From T1Sed10-7 sp041685505 (GTDB lineage Bacteria; Actinomycetota; Nitriliruptoria; Nitriliruptorales; Nitriliruptoraceae), in the NCBI GenBank assembly GCA_041685505.1, contig JAWLFQ010000003.1:20407-84406 (forward strand): DNA of 64,000 nt, in the 5' to 3' direction. The position numbers and the translations under genes were made by a program. This document shows positions 8,198 to 17,948 of this stretch, in pieces. The notes below the pieces were generated by a model that saw only the letters and a program-made list of their open reading frames with translations, did not search any database and had not been told where the DNA came from. The number at the start of each line of letters is the position of its first letter. Positions within the stretch are counted from its first letter, which is position 1.

Positions 8198-9166
8198 TCA
8201 CGGCAGCTCGACCTCCATCTCCACGCCTTCCTCCGGCGAACGGCGGTCGATCCGGTAGTCCGATCCCGCGGTGCTGCGGCCCTTGGCGTACCGCTTCATC
8301 TCCGTGGCGGTGGCCACCATGTCCCCGTGGTGATCGAAGTCGCGGATGGCCGTGGAGGCGATACCGATCGACAGCGACAGCAGCTCGAAGCGTTGCGGGA
8401 CGCCGCGGCGATCGGTCACCTCGATACCGCCGGTGGCCAGGTCCCCGGCGTCGTACAGCGAGGGCGCGAGTTCGTCGAAGCGCGTGCAGATCAGCTGCGC
8501 GGTCGCCTCGGCGAGATCGGGCCGGACCAGCACCACGAAGTCGTCGCCCCCGACGTGACCGACGAAGGCCTCCGGATCGTCGAGTTCGTCGCGCACCTGC
8601 TGCAACAGCGAACCGAGCGCTGCCAGTGCCTCATCGCCGCGCAGGAAGCCGTAGTGGTCGTTGTAGGGCTTGAACCGGTCGAGGTCGACGTACAGCAGCG
8701 CGAAACCGCCCGGGGCGGCCAGCAGCTGGGCGAGCTTGGCGAGGATCGACTCGTTGCCGGGCAGACCCGTCAGGGGGTTGCGTGTGCGTTGGGTGTCGGC
8801 CCGGCGCATCGCGGCACGCACCCGGGCGACCAGTTCGTCGGGGTCGAAGGGCTTGGTGAGGTAGTCGTCGGCACCGGCGTCCAGCCCCGTGATGGCATCG
8901 ACGGTCTGCACCTTGGCCGTGAGCAGCATCACGGGCAGGTGGCTGGTGCGGGGGTCCTCACGCATCTGCCGCAGGGCCGACAGGCCATCGAGCCGGGGCA
9001 TCATCACGTCGAGCACGACCACGTCGGGGTGACCGGTGCGGGCCACCTGTAACGCCTCCAGCCCGTCGCGGGCCAACAGCACCTCGAAACCGGCCAGCTG
9101 GAGGGTGACCTCCAGGTAGGCCCGGATGTCCTCGTCGTCGTCGGCGACCAGGATGCGGGCGGTCAC
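8198..9166 (-). CDS. Response regulator with receiver and GGDEF domains (PleD-like)
   Basis: 322 residues. The receiver domain (1-125) has the acidic pocket DDDEDI, the phospho-acceptor aspartate in VVVLDVMMPRLDG, threonine in MLLTAK and lysine in YLTKPFDPDEL. The GGDEF domain (about 130-310) starts NPLTGLPGN and contains YVDLDRFKPYND and the active-site loop GHVGGDDF. The fourth position is D rather than the canonical E, and no RxxD inhibitory site is visible before the loop. It may be an active diguanylate cyclase or a degenerate effector. The start overlaps the rpe stop by four bases, an odd place for a signalling gene. No histidine kinase is in the window. Confidence 0.88.
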   Translation of the reverse strand: MTARILVADDDEDIRAYLEVTLQLAGFEVLLARDGLEALQVARTGHPDVVVLDVMMPRLDGLSALRQMREDPRTSHLPVMLLTAKVQTVDAITGLDAGADDYLTKPFDPDELVARVRAAMRRADTQRTRNPLTGLPGNESILAKLAQLLAAPGGFALLYVDLDRFKPYNDHYGFLRGDEALAALGSLLQQVRDELDDPEAFVGHVGGDDFVVLVRPDLAEATAQLICTRFDELAPSLYDAGDLATGGIEVTDRRGVPQRFELLSLSIGIASTAIRDFDHHGDMVATATEMKRYAKGRSTAGSDYRIDRRSPEEGVEMEVELP

Positions 9167-9855
9167 GGGGACCCTCCGGCGGTCCCGGTGGCCTCGGCGG
9201 CATCGGCCAGGGCCAGCAGCTCGCGGACCGCCCCTGCCCGGTCGGCGGTGCCGAACACCGCGGAGCCGGCGACCAACACCTCCGCCCCGGCCCCAGCGGC
9301 GCGGCCGACGGTGGCCGGGCCGATGCCACCATCCACCTGGATGCGGAACCCGGCACCGTGCGCGGCGCGCCAGGCCGCGGCCTCGGTGACCTTGGGGAGC
9401 GCGTCGGGGAGGAACGCCTGCCCCCCGAAGCCCGGCTCCACGGTCATCACCAGCAGCAGGTCGACGTGGTCGAGCAGCTCGGTGACCATCGACAGCGGGT
9501 GCGCCGGCTTGATCGCCACACCGACGCTGGCCCCGCGCGCCTGCAGCGCGTGGATCAGTGCCAGCGGCTCGTCCTCCACCTCGGGGTGGAAGGTGATGTG
9601 ATCGGCCCCGCGCTCCACCAACTGCGGCGCGTAGGTCGCCGGGTCGGTGATCATCAGATGACAGTCGAGCAGCAGATCCGTGGCGCCGCGCAAGGACGCG
9701 ATGACCGGGTGCCCGAGGGTGATGTTCGGCACGTAGTGGCCGTCCATCACGTCCACGTGGATCGTCGGCACCACCTCAGCCACCTCGGCGACCTCGGCCC
9801 CGAGGCGGGCGAAGTCCGCGGACAGGATCGAAGGGGAGATGGACCGTCGGTGCAC
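9163..9855 (-). CDS. rpe: Ribulose-phosphate 3-epimerase
   Basis: Interconverts ribulose 5-phosphate and xylulose 5-phosphate in the pentose phosphate pathway. 230 residues of a TIM barrel with the family motifs: ISPSILSADFARLG, HVDVMDGHYVPNIT (metal-binding histidine and aspartate), DCHLMI, ITFHPE, GVAIKPAHPL, MTVEPGFGGQAF and FRIQVDGGIG. Ribulose 5-phosphate is also the RibB substrate, so its place upstream of the rib genes makes metabolic sense. A TAGGCT hexamer at 9909-9904, about 48 bases before the start, is a candidate -10. Confidence 0.96.
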   Translation of the reverse strand: MHRRSISPSILSADFARLGAEVAEVAEVVPTIHVDVMDGHYVPNITLGHPVIASLRGATDLLLDCHLMITDPATYAPQLVERGADHITFHPEVEDEPLALIHALQARGASVGVAIKPAHPLSMVTELLDHVDLLLVMTVEPGFGGQAFLPDALPKVTEAAAWRAAHGAGFRIQVDGGIGPATVGRAAGAGAEVLVAGSAVFGTADRAGAVRELLALADAAEATGTAGGSP

Positions 9856-9903
9856 CTGGACCCCATCCTCCGCGCTGCTGGCGGGCGCTCGCGTGCCGCG
9901 CCG

Positions 9904-9909
9904 AGCCTA
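9904..9909 (-). promoter_or_regulatory. Candidate -10 element of the rpe-regulator-rib unit
   Basis: TAGGCT on the minus strand in the 95-bp gap between rsmB and rpe. It would place the transcript start near 9897, giving a leader of about 40 bases. No clear -35 is seen. The leader is too short to hold an FMN riboswitch. Confidence 0.4.
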
Positions 9910-9950
9910 GCTCCTGGACGCGGACGGCCCGACCGTCCGACCGTGGGTAC

Positions 9951-11264
9951 TCACCCGGCCTGCCAGGTGGCGATGAACATCCCGTCGGTGTCGTCGCTGT
10001 CGGGCAGCAGCTGGGTGGTACCCGCAGGTGTGAGCCCGTGGGCGGCCGCCTCCGGTGCGAAGCCCTCGACCACCGCGGTGGTCTCGGCTGTGGTCCAGGT
10101 GCACACCGCGTAGGTCAGCTGGCCACCGGGTGCGACCAGGGGAGCCGCCGCGCGCAGCAGCTGCCCCTGCAGACGCGCGAGATCGACGGCGTCGTGGGGC
10201 GTCCGCCGCCAGCGGACCTCCGGCCGGCGCCGACCCGTACCGAGCCCCGTACAGGGCGCGTCGAGCAGCACGACCTCGAAGCGTTCCCCGGGAGCGAGCG
10301 GCGGGGTGCGGGCGTCGCCGACACGGACGTCGATGTCGACGTGCTGGCGGGTCGCCGCCTCGGCGATCAGCTGCGCACGGTGGCGGTACAGCTCCACGGC
10401 GACCACCCGCCCCGACGGCCCGACGAGGTGGGCGAGGTGCGTCGCCTTGCCGCCCGGACCGGCGCACAGATCCAGCACCCGGTCGCCCTCGCTCGCGCCG
10501 GTACCCAGCGCCACCCGCACCGAGGCCTCGTCCTGGACCACGGCACGTCCCTGGACGACGGCCGACAACGTGCGCGGGTCGGCACCGGGTGCCCGGACCG
10601 ACACCGGTGTGGTGCCGGCACGCGCGGTGACCCCCGCCGCAGCGAGCTCGGCCAGCAGCTCCTCGCGGGGGCCGTTGGCCCGCAGCGTCACCCCGGGTGC
10701 GAGATCGTCCGCGGCCAGTATCGACGCGGTTCGCTCGACGTCGTAGCGCGGGAGCAGATCCTCGACCACCCAGTCGGGATGCGCGGTGCGCAGCGCCAGG
10801 TGGCGCACCGGATCGTCCGCGATGGCGGGCCAGCCGAGGTCCCCCTCACGGCGGGCCAGGGCACGCAGCACCCCGTTGACGAAACCGGCGGCGCCCGCGC
10901 TGCGGCGCGCCGGCACCGCCTGGCGCGCCACCTGCACCGAGGTGTCGACCGCCGCCCGGGCGGGGACGTCGCTGACCACCAGCTGGGTCGCACCCAGCCG
11001 CAGGATGCGGCGCAGTGCCGGCTCGACAGCGGCGAGCGGACGGGACAGCACGAGCTCCAGCGCGGCGTCGAGCGTGCCCTCCCAGCGCAGCGTCTCGTAG
11101 GCCAGGTGGGCGGCGAAGGCACGGTCGCGGGTGTCCGTCAGGGCGGCGACGGCCTCGGGCACGGCCAGGTTGGACCACGCCTGGTCCTCCTCGACCCGCT
11201 GCAGGGCCACCAGCGCGGCCTGCCGAGCGGCGATCCCGCTGGTGGACGGATCCGAGCGGCTCAC
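9951..11264 (-). CDS. rsmB: 16S rRNA (cytosine-967-C5) methyltransferase RsmB
   Basis: 437 residues. The N-terminal NusB-like RNA-binding domain (about 10-145) begins ARQAALVALQRVEED and includes ATQLVVSDVPARAAVD. The methyltransferase domain (about 150-437) binds SAM at LDLCAGPGGKATHLA, has LLDAPCTGLGTGRRRPEVRW with the PCTG cysteine, and YAVCTWTTAET with the nucleophilic cysteine of m5C enzymes. The GTG start overlaps the fmt stop by four bases, so it lies downstream of def-fmt in a translation-related unit. Confidence 0.94.
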   Translation of the reverse strand: MSRSDPSTSGIAARQAALVALQRVEEDQAWSNLAVPEAVAALTDTRDRAFAAHLAYETLRWEGTLDAALELVLSRPLAAVEPALRRILRLGATQLVVSDVPARAAVDTSVQVARQAVPARRSAGAAGFVNGVLRALARREGDLGWPAIADDPVRHLALRTAHPDWVVEDLLPRYDVERTASILAADDLAPGVTLRANGPREELLAELAAAGVTARAGTTPVSVRAPGADPRTLSAVVQGRAVVQDEASVRVALGTGASEGDRVLDLCAGPGGKATHLAHLVGPSGRVVAVELYRHRAQLIAEAATRQHVDIDVRVGDARTPPLAPGERFEVVLLDAPCTGLGTGRRRPEVRWRRTPHDAVDLARLQGQLLRAAAPLVAPGGQLTYAVCTWTTAETTAVVEGFAPEAAAHGLTPAGTTQLLPDSDDTDGMFIATWQAG

Positions 11265-12232
11265 GCCTGCCCGCTGTCCGCGCCCACCTGCTCCCCCACC
11301 TCGATGCGGGCGCCGTTGGCGAAGTCGCCGGCCGCCATCCGCGGCTTGCCGGCGGGCTGTACCTCGGTGAGCCGGACGGCTCCCTCCCCGCAGGCGACCA
11401 CCACACCGTCACGGTCCACGGCGACCACCGTGCCCGGCGGGGTGTCACCGTCGAAGGCGCCCAGCACCAACGCCGCGCCCGCACGGTCCAGGGGTGGGGC
11501 GTCGAAGACCTTCAACCGGGCACCGCGGAAGGTCGTGTGGGCACCCGGAGCGGGGTCGGCGCTGCGCACCAGGCGGTCGACCTCCGTCGCTGACCGGGAG
11601 AGGTCGATGGCCACGTCCTCGGGGGTGATCTTGGGGGCCAGCGTCGCGCCCTCCTCGTGCTGGGCGACCGGCGCCTCACCCGCGTGCAGCGCCCGCAAGG
11701 ACTCCACCAGCACCGGGGCGCCGAGACGGGCCAGCCGCTCGAGGAGCACACCGGCGTGCTCGCGCGGCTCGATCGCGACCTCGACGCGACGCAGCACCGG
11801 CCCGGTGTCCATCCCCCGGTCGAGCACGAAGGTGGTCACCCCCGTGACCTCGTCACCGGCACGCAGCGCGTGCTGGACCGGTGCGGCGCCGCGCCACCGG
11901 GGCAGCAGGGAGAAGTGCAGGTTCACGAACCCGCGCCCGCCGGCAGCGAGCACGTCCTCGGGCAGCAGCGCGCCGTAGGCCACCACGGCACAGGCGTCGA
12001 GGTCGAGCGCTCGCAGCTCGTCGAGGACCTCCCTGGGCTTCGCGGGCTGCCACACGGGGAGGCCGTGGGCCTCGGCGGCGACCTTCACGGGCGGTGGCTG
12101 TGGCGTCCCCCGCCGTCCCCGGGGACGATCGGGGTTGCACACCACCGCTGCGACGTCGATGTCCGCCGCCGCGACCAGCGCCTCCAGCGCGGGAACGGCG
12201 GCCTCAGGGGTGCCCAGGAAGGCGATACGCAC
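11261..12232 (-). CDS. fmt: Methionyl-tRNA formyltransferase
   Basis: Formylates Met-tRNAi with 10-formyl-THF so that translation can begin. 323 residues. The formyltransferase domain (1-205) shows MRIAFLGTPEAAVPALEAL, NPDRPRGR, VAYGALLPEDVL, the catalytic GFVNLHFSLLPRWRGAAPVQ, GDEVTGVTTFVLDRGMDTGP, and PKITPEDVAIDLSRSA. The C-terminal tRNA-binding domain follows and includes AHTTFRGARLKVFDA. GTG at 12232 has GAGGA upstream. def lies 81 bp further upstream on the same strand, the partner that removes the formyl group later. Confidence 0.96.
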   Translation of the reverse strand: MRIAFLGTPEAAVPALEALVAAADIDVAAVVCNPDRPRGRRGTPQPPPVKVAAEAHGLPVWQPAKPREVLDELRALDLDACAVVAYGALLPEDVLAAGGRGFVNLHFSLLPRWRGAAPVQHALRAGDEVTGVTTFVLDRGMDTGPVLRRVEVAIEPREHAGVLLERLARLGAPVLVESLRALHAGEAPVAQHEEGATLAPKITPEDVAIDLSRSATEVDRLVRSADPAPGAHTTFRGARLKVFDAPPLDRAGAALVLGAFDGDTPPGTVVAVDRDGVVVACGEGAVRLTEVQPAGKPRMAAGDFANGARIEVGEQVGADSGQA

Positions 12233-12313
12233 GACGGTGTCCTCGTGTTCGGTCCCAGGTGACGCGACGCGGGGGCGTTGTGCGCGCCGTGGGTGGGAGG
12301 GGAAGTGGTGGCG

Positions 12314-12892
12314 TCAACGGTTCCGGCCGAGGAGCAGCCCGCCCGGCCGCGGCGGCTCGGGATCGTCGAGGCCCTGGGCCAGCCGGTACTCGCGCATCTG
12401 CTTCAGCGCCGCCTTGCGGTCGTGTGCGGCCAGGTGGTCGACGAACAGGATGCCGTTGAGGTGGTCCATCTCGTGCAGCCAGATGCGGGCGTAGTGGCCC
12501 TCGAGTTGGACCAGGTGATCGTCGCCGACCAGGTCCTGGTAGGCGACCTCGACCCTGAGGGGACGCTCCACGGGGTAGAACAGCCCGGGGAAGGACAGGC
12601 AGCCCTCGTCACCGTCCTGGATGTCCTCGCTGGCATCGGTGATCCGCGGGTTGACCACCGCGCCGCCGTCACGCGAGCGGGCACCGTCGGCGGCCTCGTG
12701 TTCCACCTCCCAGGTGAACAGACGCTTGAGCACACCCACCTGGTTCGCAGCGAGCCCGACCCCGTCGGCCGCGCGCATCGTGTCGAGCATGTCCTCGGCG
12801 AGTGTCGCCAGGCGCGCGTCGAAGTCGACGACCTCGTGGGCGTGCTGGCGCAGCACGGGGTCACCGAAGATGCGGATCTCCATCCTGGCCAC
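12314..12892 (-). CDS. def: Peptide deformylase
   Basis: Removes the N-formyl group from nascent proteins. 192 residues with all three metal-site motifs in order: GVGLAANQVGV (about 50), EGCLSFPG with the cysteine ligand (about 110), and HEMDHLNG with two histidine ligands and the catalytic glutamate (about 150). GTG at 12892 is preferred because GGGAGG lies seven bases before it; the ATG three codons later has no ribosome-binding site. The C-terminal extension after the HEMDH helix is about 35 residues, a little longer than usual. Confidence 0.95.
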   Translation of the reverse strand: MARMEIRIFGDPVLRQHAHEVVDFDARLATLAEDMLDTMRAADGVGLAANQVGVLKRLFTWEVEHEAADGARSRDGGAVVNPRITDASEDIQDGDEGCLSFPGLFYPVERPLRVEVAYQDLVGDDHLVQLEGHYARIWLHEMDHLNGILFVDHLAAHDRKAALKQMREYRLAQGLDDPEPPRPGGLLLGRNR

Positions 12893-13022
12893 GGGGCTGC
12901 CTCCCGGCTGTGGTTGGCGTGTGGGGCGGGTGCTGGCAGCGTCGATGGTACGCGTCGACCTCGCATCGACCACCGCAGCCGGCCACGCCGGGTCGGAGGC
13001 GCCCCCGTGACCGGCGGCAGCG

Positions 13023-14960
13023 TCACACCGCGTCCACGGGGTCGACATCGACGCGCAGGTCGCTGCCGGCCCGGCTCGCGGCCCGCCGGATCGGCGCGAT
13101 GGCCGCCAGGGTCGCCGCACGGTCGTCGCACTTGAGCAGGTAGCCCTCACGGCCATCGGCCGGCACCGGTCCGAGGAGCTCGTCGCCCGGCGGCAGCGCG
13201 GCGCGCAGCTGGGGGGCCAGCGGTTGCCCCTCCAAGGTCGCCTGGGCGGGTGCGCTCAGGCGCAGCGCGTGCGCCGCCGGCGGGAAGCGCAACTCGGCGC
13301 GGGTGGCCGACTCCTGCCGCCAGAACCCACCGGGGTCCCAGGCAGCCAGCGCCGTGATCGCGGGATGGTCCGGTTCGCGGGTCTGGACCACCACCCGAGC
13401 GGCCGCGGGGTCACGAGCACCGTGCACCGTCCACGCCGCGAGCTGGCAGGCCAGCCGCAGCACGTCCTCGGCGGCGTCGAGGCTCGGGCGGCGCAGCGAA
13501 CCGTCCAGATCCGGCAGCACCACCGCACCCACGGGGCCGGGGGGACGGTCCAGCACCGAGCCACGGGTCAGCACGATGATGGCCGGCGGCGGTGGTGGGG
13601 TCCGGGCGTAGCCCTCGAGCACCACCACCGGCACCTCCGCGCTGCGCTCGAGCTCCCGTCCCAGCCGCAGCGCGCCTGCCGCCAGCGGGGCAAGACCGTG
13701 GGCACCGCAGCCACCGCAGGCGGGCACCGGACGCACCCGGGCGCCGCAGCCCTCGCAGACCAACCCCCCTCCACCGTGGAAGGCCAGTGAGGCACCGCAG
13801 CTGCGGCAGGCGGCACGGTCGCCGCAGCTGGTGCACACCAGCACACGGCCTTCGCCCCGACGGCTGGCGAGCAGCACGCCGTAGGTGCCCGCACGGGTGG
13901 CGCTGCGCAGGGCCTGGCTGGCCTCGCGGGTGAGCCGGGCCCGGGGCTGGTCCTCCCCGGTGACGACCTGCACCCGCGGGCGGGCCCGCCGCTCGATCGC
14001 ACGGTCCGCCACCACCGGCCGGACCCGGCGCTCGCGCAGCAGCCGCCACGCCACCGCCGAGGGCACGGTGCCCACGGCCAGTCCGACGCCACCGGCGCGC
14101 CGCGCGCGCTCCAGCACCACCTCACGGGCGTGGTGACGGGGGCTGCGGCGCTCCTTGTAGGCGGGGTTCGCCTCGTCCAGGATGACCGCCAGACCCAGCC
14201 GCGCCAGCGGCACGAAGGCCGCGCCGCGCTCCCCCACCACCACCCGGGCGTGCCCGGTCCGCGCTTCGAGCCACCGACGGTAGAGCGCCCGCGCGGCGGG
14301 GCCACCGCGCAGATCGACCGCCAGGTCGCCCGCAGCTGCCACCACGGCGTCGGCGGTGGGCGACGCGGGGTCGGGTACCAGCACCAGGACGTCCCGGTCA
14401 TGCGCCAGGGTGAGCTGGGTGAGCTCCGCGAGCCGGGCCGCGACGTCCTCCCCCGGCAGCGGACGCCACAGGTAGGAACCGCTGCCGCCGCCCACCGCAG
14501 CGCGCAGCTCCCGGCCCGAACCGCCGTAGGCCGACCAGGCCGCGTCCAGACGCGCGGCATCGACGGGTGGGTCGCTGCTCGGTCGCGGCGCGCGCGGGTA
14601 CCACCCGGCAGCGGCAGCCCGTCGCTCCACGTCCACGGTGCGATCGGGCAGGGCGTGGCGGATCACATCGGCCAGGGGGGCACCGAACCGCGCCGCGGCC
14701 CAGCGCAGCAGCTCGAGCTCGTCCGGCTCGACCCACCGGTGCTCGCCCAGGACCCGGGCGATCGGCCGCAGGCGGTCGGCCGCCACCTCGGTGTCGGTGG
14801 CGTGGCCGACCACCAGTCCGCGGACGCGCCGACCTGCGAAGGCGACCAGCACGCGCTGTCCCACCGCCACCTCGACGCCCTCGGGGACGAGGTAGTCGAA
14901 GGGGTGGTCGAGGTGGTAGGGGGCGACCTCGACGACGACGCGTGCGAGGTGCGGCACCAC
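13023..14960 (-). CDS. priA: PriA-family replication restart protein, helicase-defective actinobacterial form
   Basis: 645 residues. The N-terminal 3'-DNA-binding domain begins VPHLARVVVEVAPYHLDHPF and has the VGQRVLVAFAGRRVRGLVV barrel. The place where the helicase P-loop should be reads GSGSYLWRPLPGE without GKT, and the Walker B site reads LDEAN instead of DEEH. The zinc-binding module is present as two pairs of CxxC-type clusters (VCTSCGDRAACRSCG and CEGCG...CGGCG). Actinobacterial PriA proteins are known to lack ATPase motifs, so this is probably a loader or scaffold and not a helicase. It ends just after def and starts 2 bp after the metK stop. Confidence 0.9.
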   Translation of the reverse strand: MVPHLARVVVEVAPYHLDHPFDYLVPEGVEVAVGQRVLVAFAGRRVRGLVVGHATDTEVAADRLRPIARVLGEHRWVEPDELELLRWAAARFGAPLADVIRHALPDRTVDVERRAAAAGWYPRAPRPSSDPPVDAARLDAAWSAYGGSGRELRAAVGGGSGSYLWRPLPGEDVAARLAELTQLTLAHDRDVLVLVPDPASPTADAVVAAAGDLAVDLRGGPAARALYRRWLEARTGHARVVVGERGAAFVPLARLGLAVILDEANPAYKERRSPRHHAREVVLERARRAGGVGLAVGTVPSAVAWRLLRERRVRPVVADRAIERRARPRVQVVTGEDQPRARLTREASQALRSATRAGTYGVLLASRRGEGRVLVCTSCGDRAACRSCGASLAFHGGGGLVCEGCGARVRPVPACGGCGAHGLAPLAAGALRLGRELERSAEVPVVVLEGYARTPPPPPAIIVLTRGSVLDRPPGPVGAVVLPDLDGSLRRPSLDAAEDVLRLACQLAAWTVHGARDPAAARVVVQTREPDHPAITALAAWDPGGFWRQESATRAELRFPPAAHALRLSAPAQATLEGQPLAPQLRAALPPGDELLGPVPADGREGYLLKCDDRAATLAAIAPIRRAASRAGSDLRVDVDPVDAV

Positions 14961-14962
14961 CG

Positions 14963-16144
<1,182 letters not shown>

Positions 16145-16188
16145 GGGTCGCTCCTCGGACAGGTGTGGCCGACCAGGTGGGCGCGCGC

Positions 16189-16194
16189 AGCCTA
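16189..16194 (-). promoter_or_regulatory. Candidate -10 element of metK
   Basis: TAGGCT on the minus strand, about 45 bases before the metK start, in the 69-bp gap after coaBC. It matches the hexamer seen before rpe, mihF and other units here. No strong -35 is visible. Confidence 0.4.
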
Positions 16195-16213
16195 TCCGCG
16201 GCCGCGGGCACCC

Positions 16214-17464
16214 TCAGCCCTGCCCGGGTCCCTGCAGCCGGGCCACGACCGCGTCGAGGATGCGCTCGGCGACGGCGCGCTTGCTGGCCAGGGCCACCGC
16301 GGTCCGCTCGCCATCACGGTCGAGGATCACGACCCGGTTGTCCGCCACCTCGAAGCCCGCATCGGTCGCGGAGACGTCGTTGACCACGAGCAGATCAGCG
16401 CTCTTGGCGGCCAGTTTGGCCCGGCCGTTGGCCTCGGCGGTGTCGGTCTCCGCCGCGAAACCGACCAGCAGGGGCCGGGTGGCGGCGCCACGGGCCGCGC
16501 CGAGCTCGGCGAGGATGTCGGGGTTGGCCTCGAGGGTGATCGTCGGCACGCCCCGCGCCTTCTTCAGCTTGTGGGTCGCGACCTGCGCCGGTCGGAAATC
16601 CGCCACCGCCGCGGCCTTGATGATCGCGTCCACTCGTTCGCGTCTGGCCATGACCGCCGCGTGCATCTCGACGGCGGTGACCACATCGGTGCGCGTGACC
16701 CCCGGCGGTGTCACGAGCTCGGTCGGCGCCGCGACGAGCTCCACCTCGGCACCACGTTCCGCCGCCGCAGCGGCCAGGGCGAAACCCATCCGTCCGCTCG
16801 AGCGGTTGCCGAGGTAGCGCACGGGGTCGATGGGTTCACGTGTCCCGCCGGCGGTGACCAGCACCCGGCGTCCCGCGAGGTCGCGAGGGCTGTCGGCGGC
16901 TGCGGTGGGAACCGCGGCGATGACCGCCTCGAGGGCGAGTTCGGGCGCCACCACCCGTCCCGGACCGGCGTCGCCACCCATCAGGGCCCCCTCGTCGGGC
17001 CCCACGAGGCGCACGCCGCGATCGGTGAGCACGGCGGCGTTCGCCCGGGTCGCCGGGTGCTGCCACATCTCGGTGTGCATGGCGGGCGCCAGCACCAGGG
17101 GGCAGGTCGCGGCCAGCAGCGTGGTCGACAGCAGATCGTCGGCCAGCCCATGGGCCAGCTTCGCCAGGGTGTGTGCAGTGGCCGGGTAGACCAGCGCCAC
17201 CTCGGCAGCGCGGCCCAGGGCCACGTGGGTGCCGCCGGCGATGTCCTCCCACACCTCGCTGCGGACGCGACGACCGGTCAGGCCCTCGAAGGTCGCCGCG
17301 CCCACGAAGTGGGTGGCCCCCCGGGTGAGCACCACGTCGACCTGTGCCCCGGCCTGGACGAGCAGCCGCACCAGCAGCGCGGCCTTGTAGGCCGCGATGC
17401 CTCCCGTCACCCCCACCAGGACGCGGACGCCGTCGAGTCGGCTCGCAGACGCCTCCGACGCCAC
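16214..17464 (-). CDS. coaBC: Bifunctional phosphopantothenoylcysteine decarboxylase / ligase
   Basis: Two consecutive steps of coenzyme A synthesis. 416 residues. The flavin-dependent CoaC decarboxylase domain (about 1-180) shows VLVGVTGGIAAYKAALLVR, the catalytic histidine region GGTHVALGRAAEVALVYPAT and the LAPAMHTEMW cap. The CoaB ligase domain (about 195-416) begins GRRVLVTAGGTREPIDPVR and has GNRSSGRMGFALA, IIKAAAVADFRP, and the lysine-rich HKLKKARG. It follows rpoZ by 2 bp on the same strand. GTG at 17464 has only a weak ribosome-binding site, consistent with coupling to rpoZ. Confidence 0.95.
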   Translation of the reverse strand: MASEASASRLDGVRVLVGVTGGIAAYKAALLVRLLVQAGAQVDVVLTRGATHFVGAATFEGLTGRRVRSEVWEDIAGGTHVALGRAAEVALVYPATAHTLAKLAHGLADDLLSTTLLAATCPLVLAPAMHTEMWQHPATRANAAVLTDRGVRLVGPDEGALMGGDAGPGRVVAPELALEAVIAAVPTAAADSPRDLAGRRVLVTAGGTREPIDPVRYLGNRSSGRMGFALAAAAAERGAEVELVAAPTELVTPPGVTRTDVVTAVEMHAAVMARRERVDAIIKAAAVADFRPAQVATHKLKKARGVPTITLEANPDILAELGAARGAATRPLLVGFAAETDTAEANGRAKLAAKSADLLVVNDVSATDAGFEVADNRVVILDRDGERTAVALASKRAVAERILDAVVARLQGPGQG

Positions 17465-17466
17465 GC

Positions 17467-17751
17467 TCAGGCCGGTTCGTCCCGGTCCTCGGTGGCGACC
17501 ACGGTGAGGCCGTCCTCGGTGACCGCCGGTGTCGGTTCGGCCGCCACCTCGATCTTGCCCTGGGCGATCTCCTCCAGGGCGATCGACAGCGGCTTGTTGG
17601 TGTCGGTGGTCAGCAGCGGCGGCACGAAGGCCCCCATGCCCTCACCGAGCTGGGCGTAGTAACCGTTGATCTCGCGGGCGCGCTTGGCGGCGAGGTGGAC
17701 GAGGTGGAAGCGTGAGTCCACCTTGTCCATGAGGTCGTCGATGCGTGCGAT
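17467..17751 (-). CDS. rpoZ: RNA polymerase omega subunit
   Basis: Small subunit that chaperones and stabilises beta-prime. The conserved core reads ARIDDLMDKVDSRFHLV, then HLAAKRAREINGYYAQLGEG and KPLSIALEEIAQGKIEV. The acidic C-terminal tail is typical of actinobacteria. The start is unusual. An ATC at 17751-17749 lies seven bases after GGAAGG (17759-17764), and the residue it encodes aligns with Met1 of E. coli omega (MARVTV...). The nearest canonical choices are GTG at 17799, giving a 16-residue extension behind a weak GAGGG site, and an internal ATG at 17730. I prefer ATC but this is not certain. coaBC follows immediately. Confidence 0.88.
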   Translation of the reverse strand: MARIDDLMDKVDSRFHLVHLAAKRAREINGYYAQLGEGMGAFVPPLLTTDTNKPLSIALEEIAQGKIEVAAEPTPAVTEDGLTVVATEDRDEPA

Positions 17752-17842
17752 GACGGTGCCTTCCCTGCGTGCCTCGAGGCGAGCTGCGGTCCGGACCACG
17801 CCACCCTCGGCGGCGTGACAGCCCGGGGCGGTCTGGAGGCGC

Positions 17843-17872
17843 AGCGTACCGCCGGGCTGCGCACCTGCTCAA
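17843..17872 (-). promoter_or_regulatory. Candidate promoter of rpoZ
   Basis: TTGAGC (minus strand, 17872-17867) and TACGCT (17848-17843) are separated by 18 bases, a good match to a housekeeping sigma promoter. The transcript would start near 17836, about 37 bases before the GTG at 17799 and 85 before the ATC at 17751. The divergent DUF3137-like gene has its own TAGCGT hexamer at 17889-17894. Confidence 0.5.
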
Positions 17873-17948
17873 GCGCGGTCCGGCGAGCTAGCGTGACGGC
17901 CGATCGCCGGCTCGACCCCGACCGCGGGCGGGTCCCCAGGGGAGCACC

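Noticed and set aside
6700..8673. A 657-codon plus-strand frame across ribE, ribD and the regulator
   Set aside because: Opposite to well-defined rib genes and without protein-like composition.
16145..16213. Possible SAM riboswitch before metK
   Set aside because: The gap is only 69 bp and no SAM-aptamer motif is visible.
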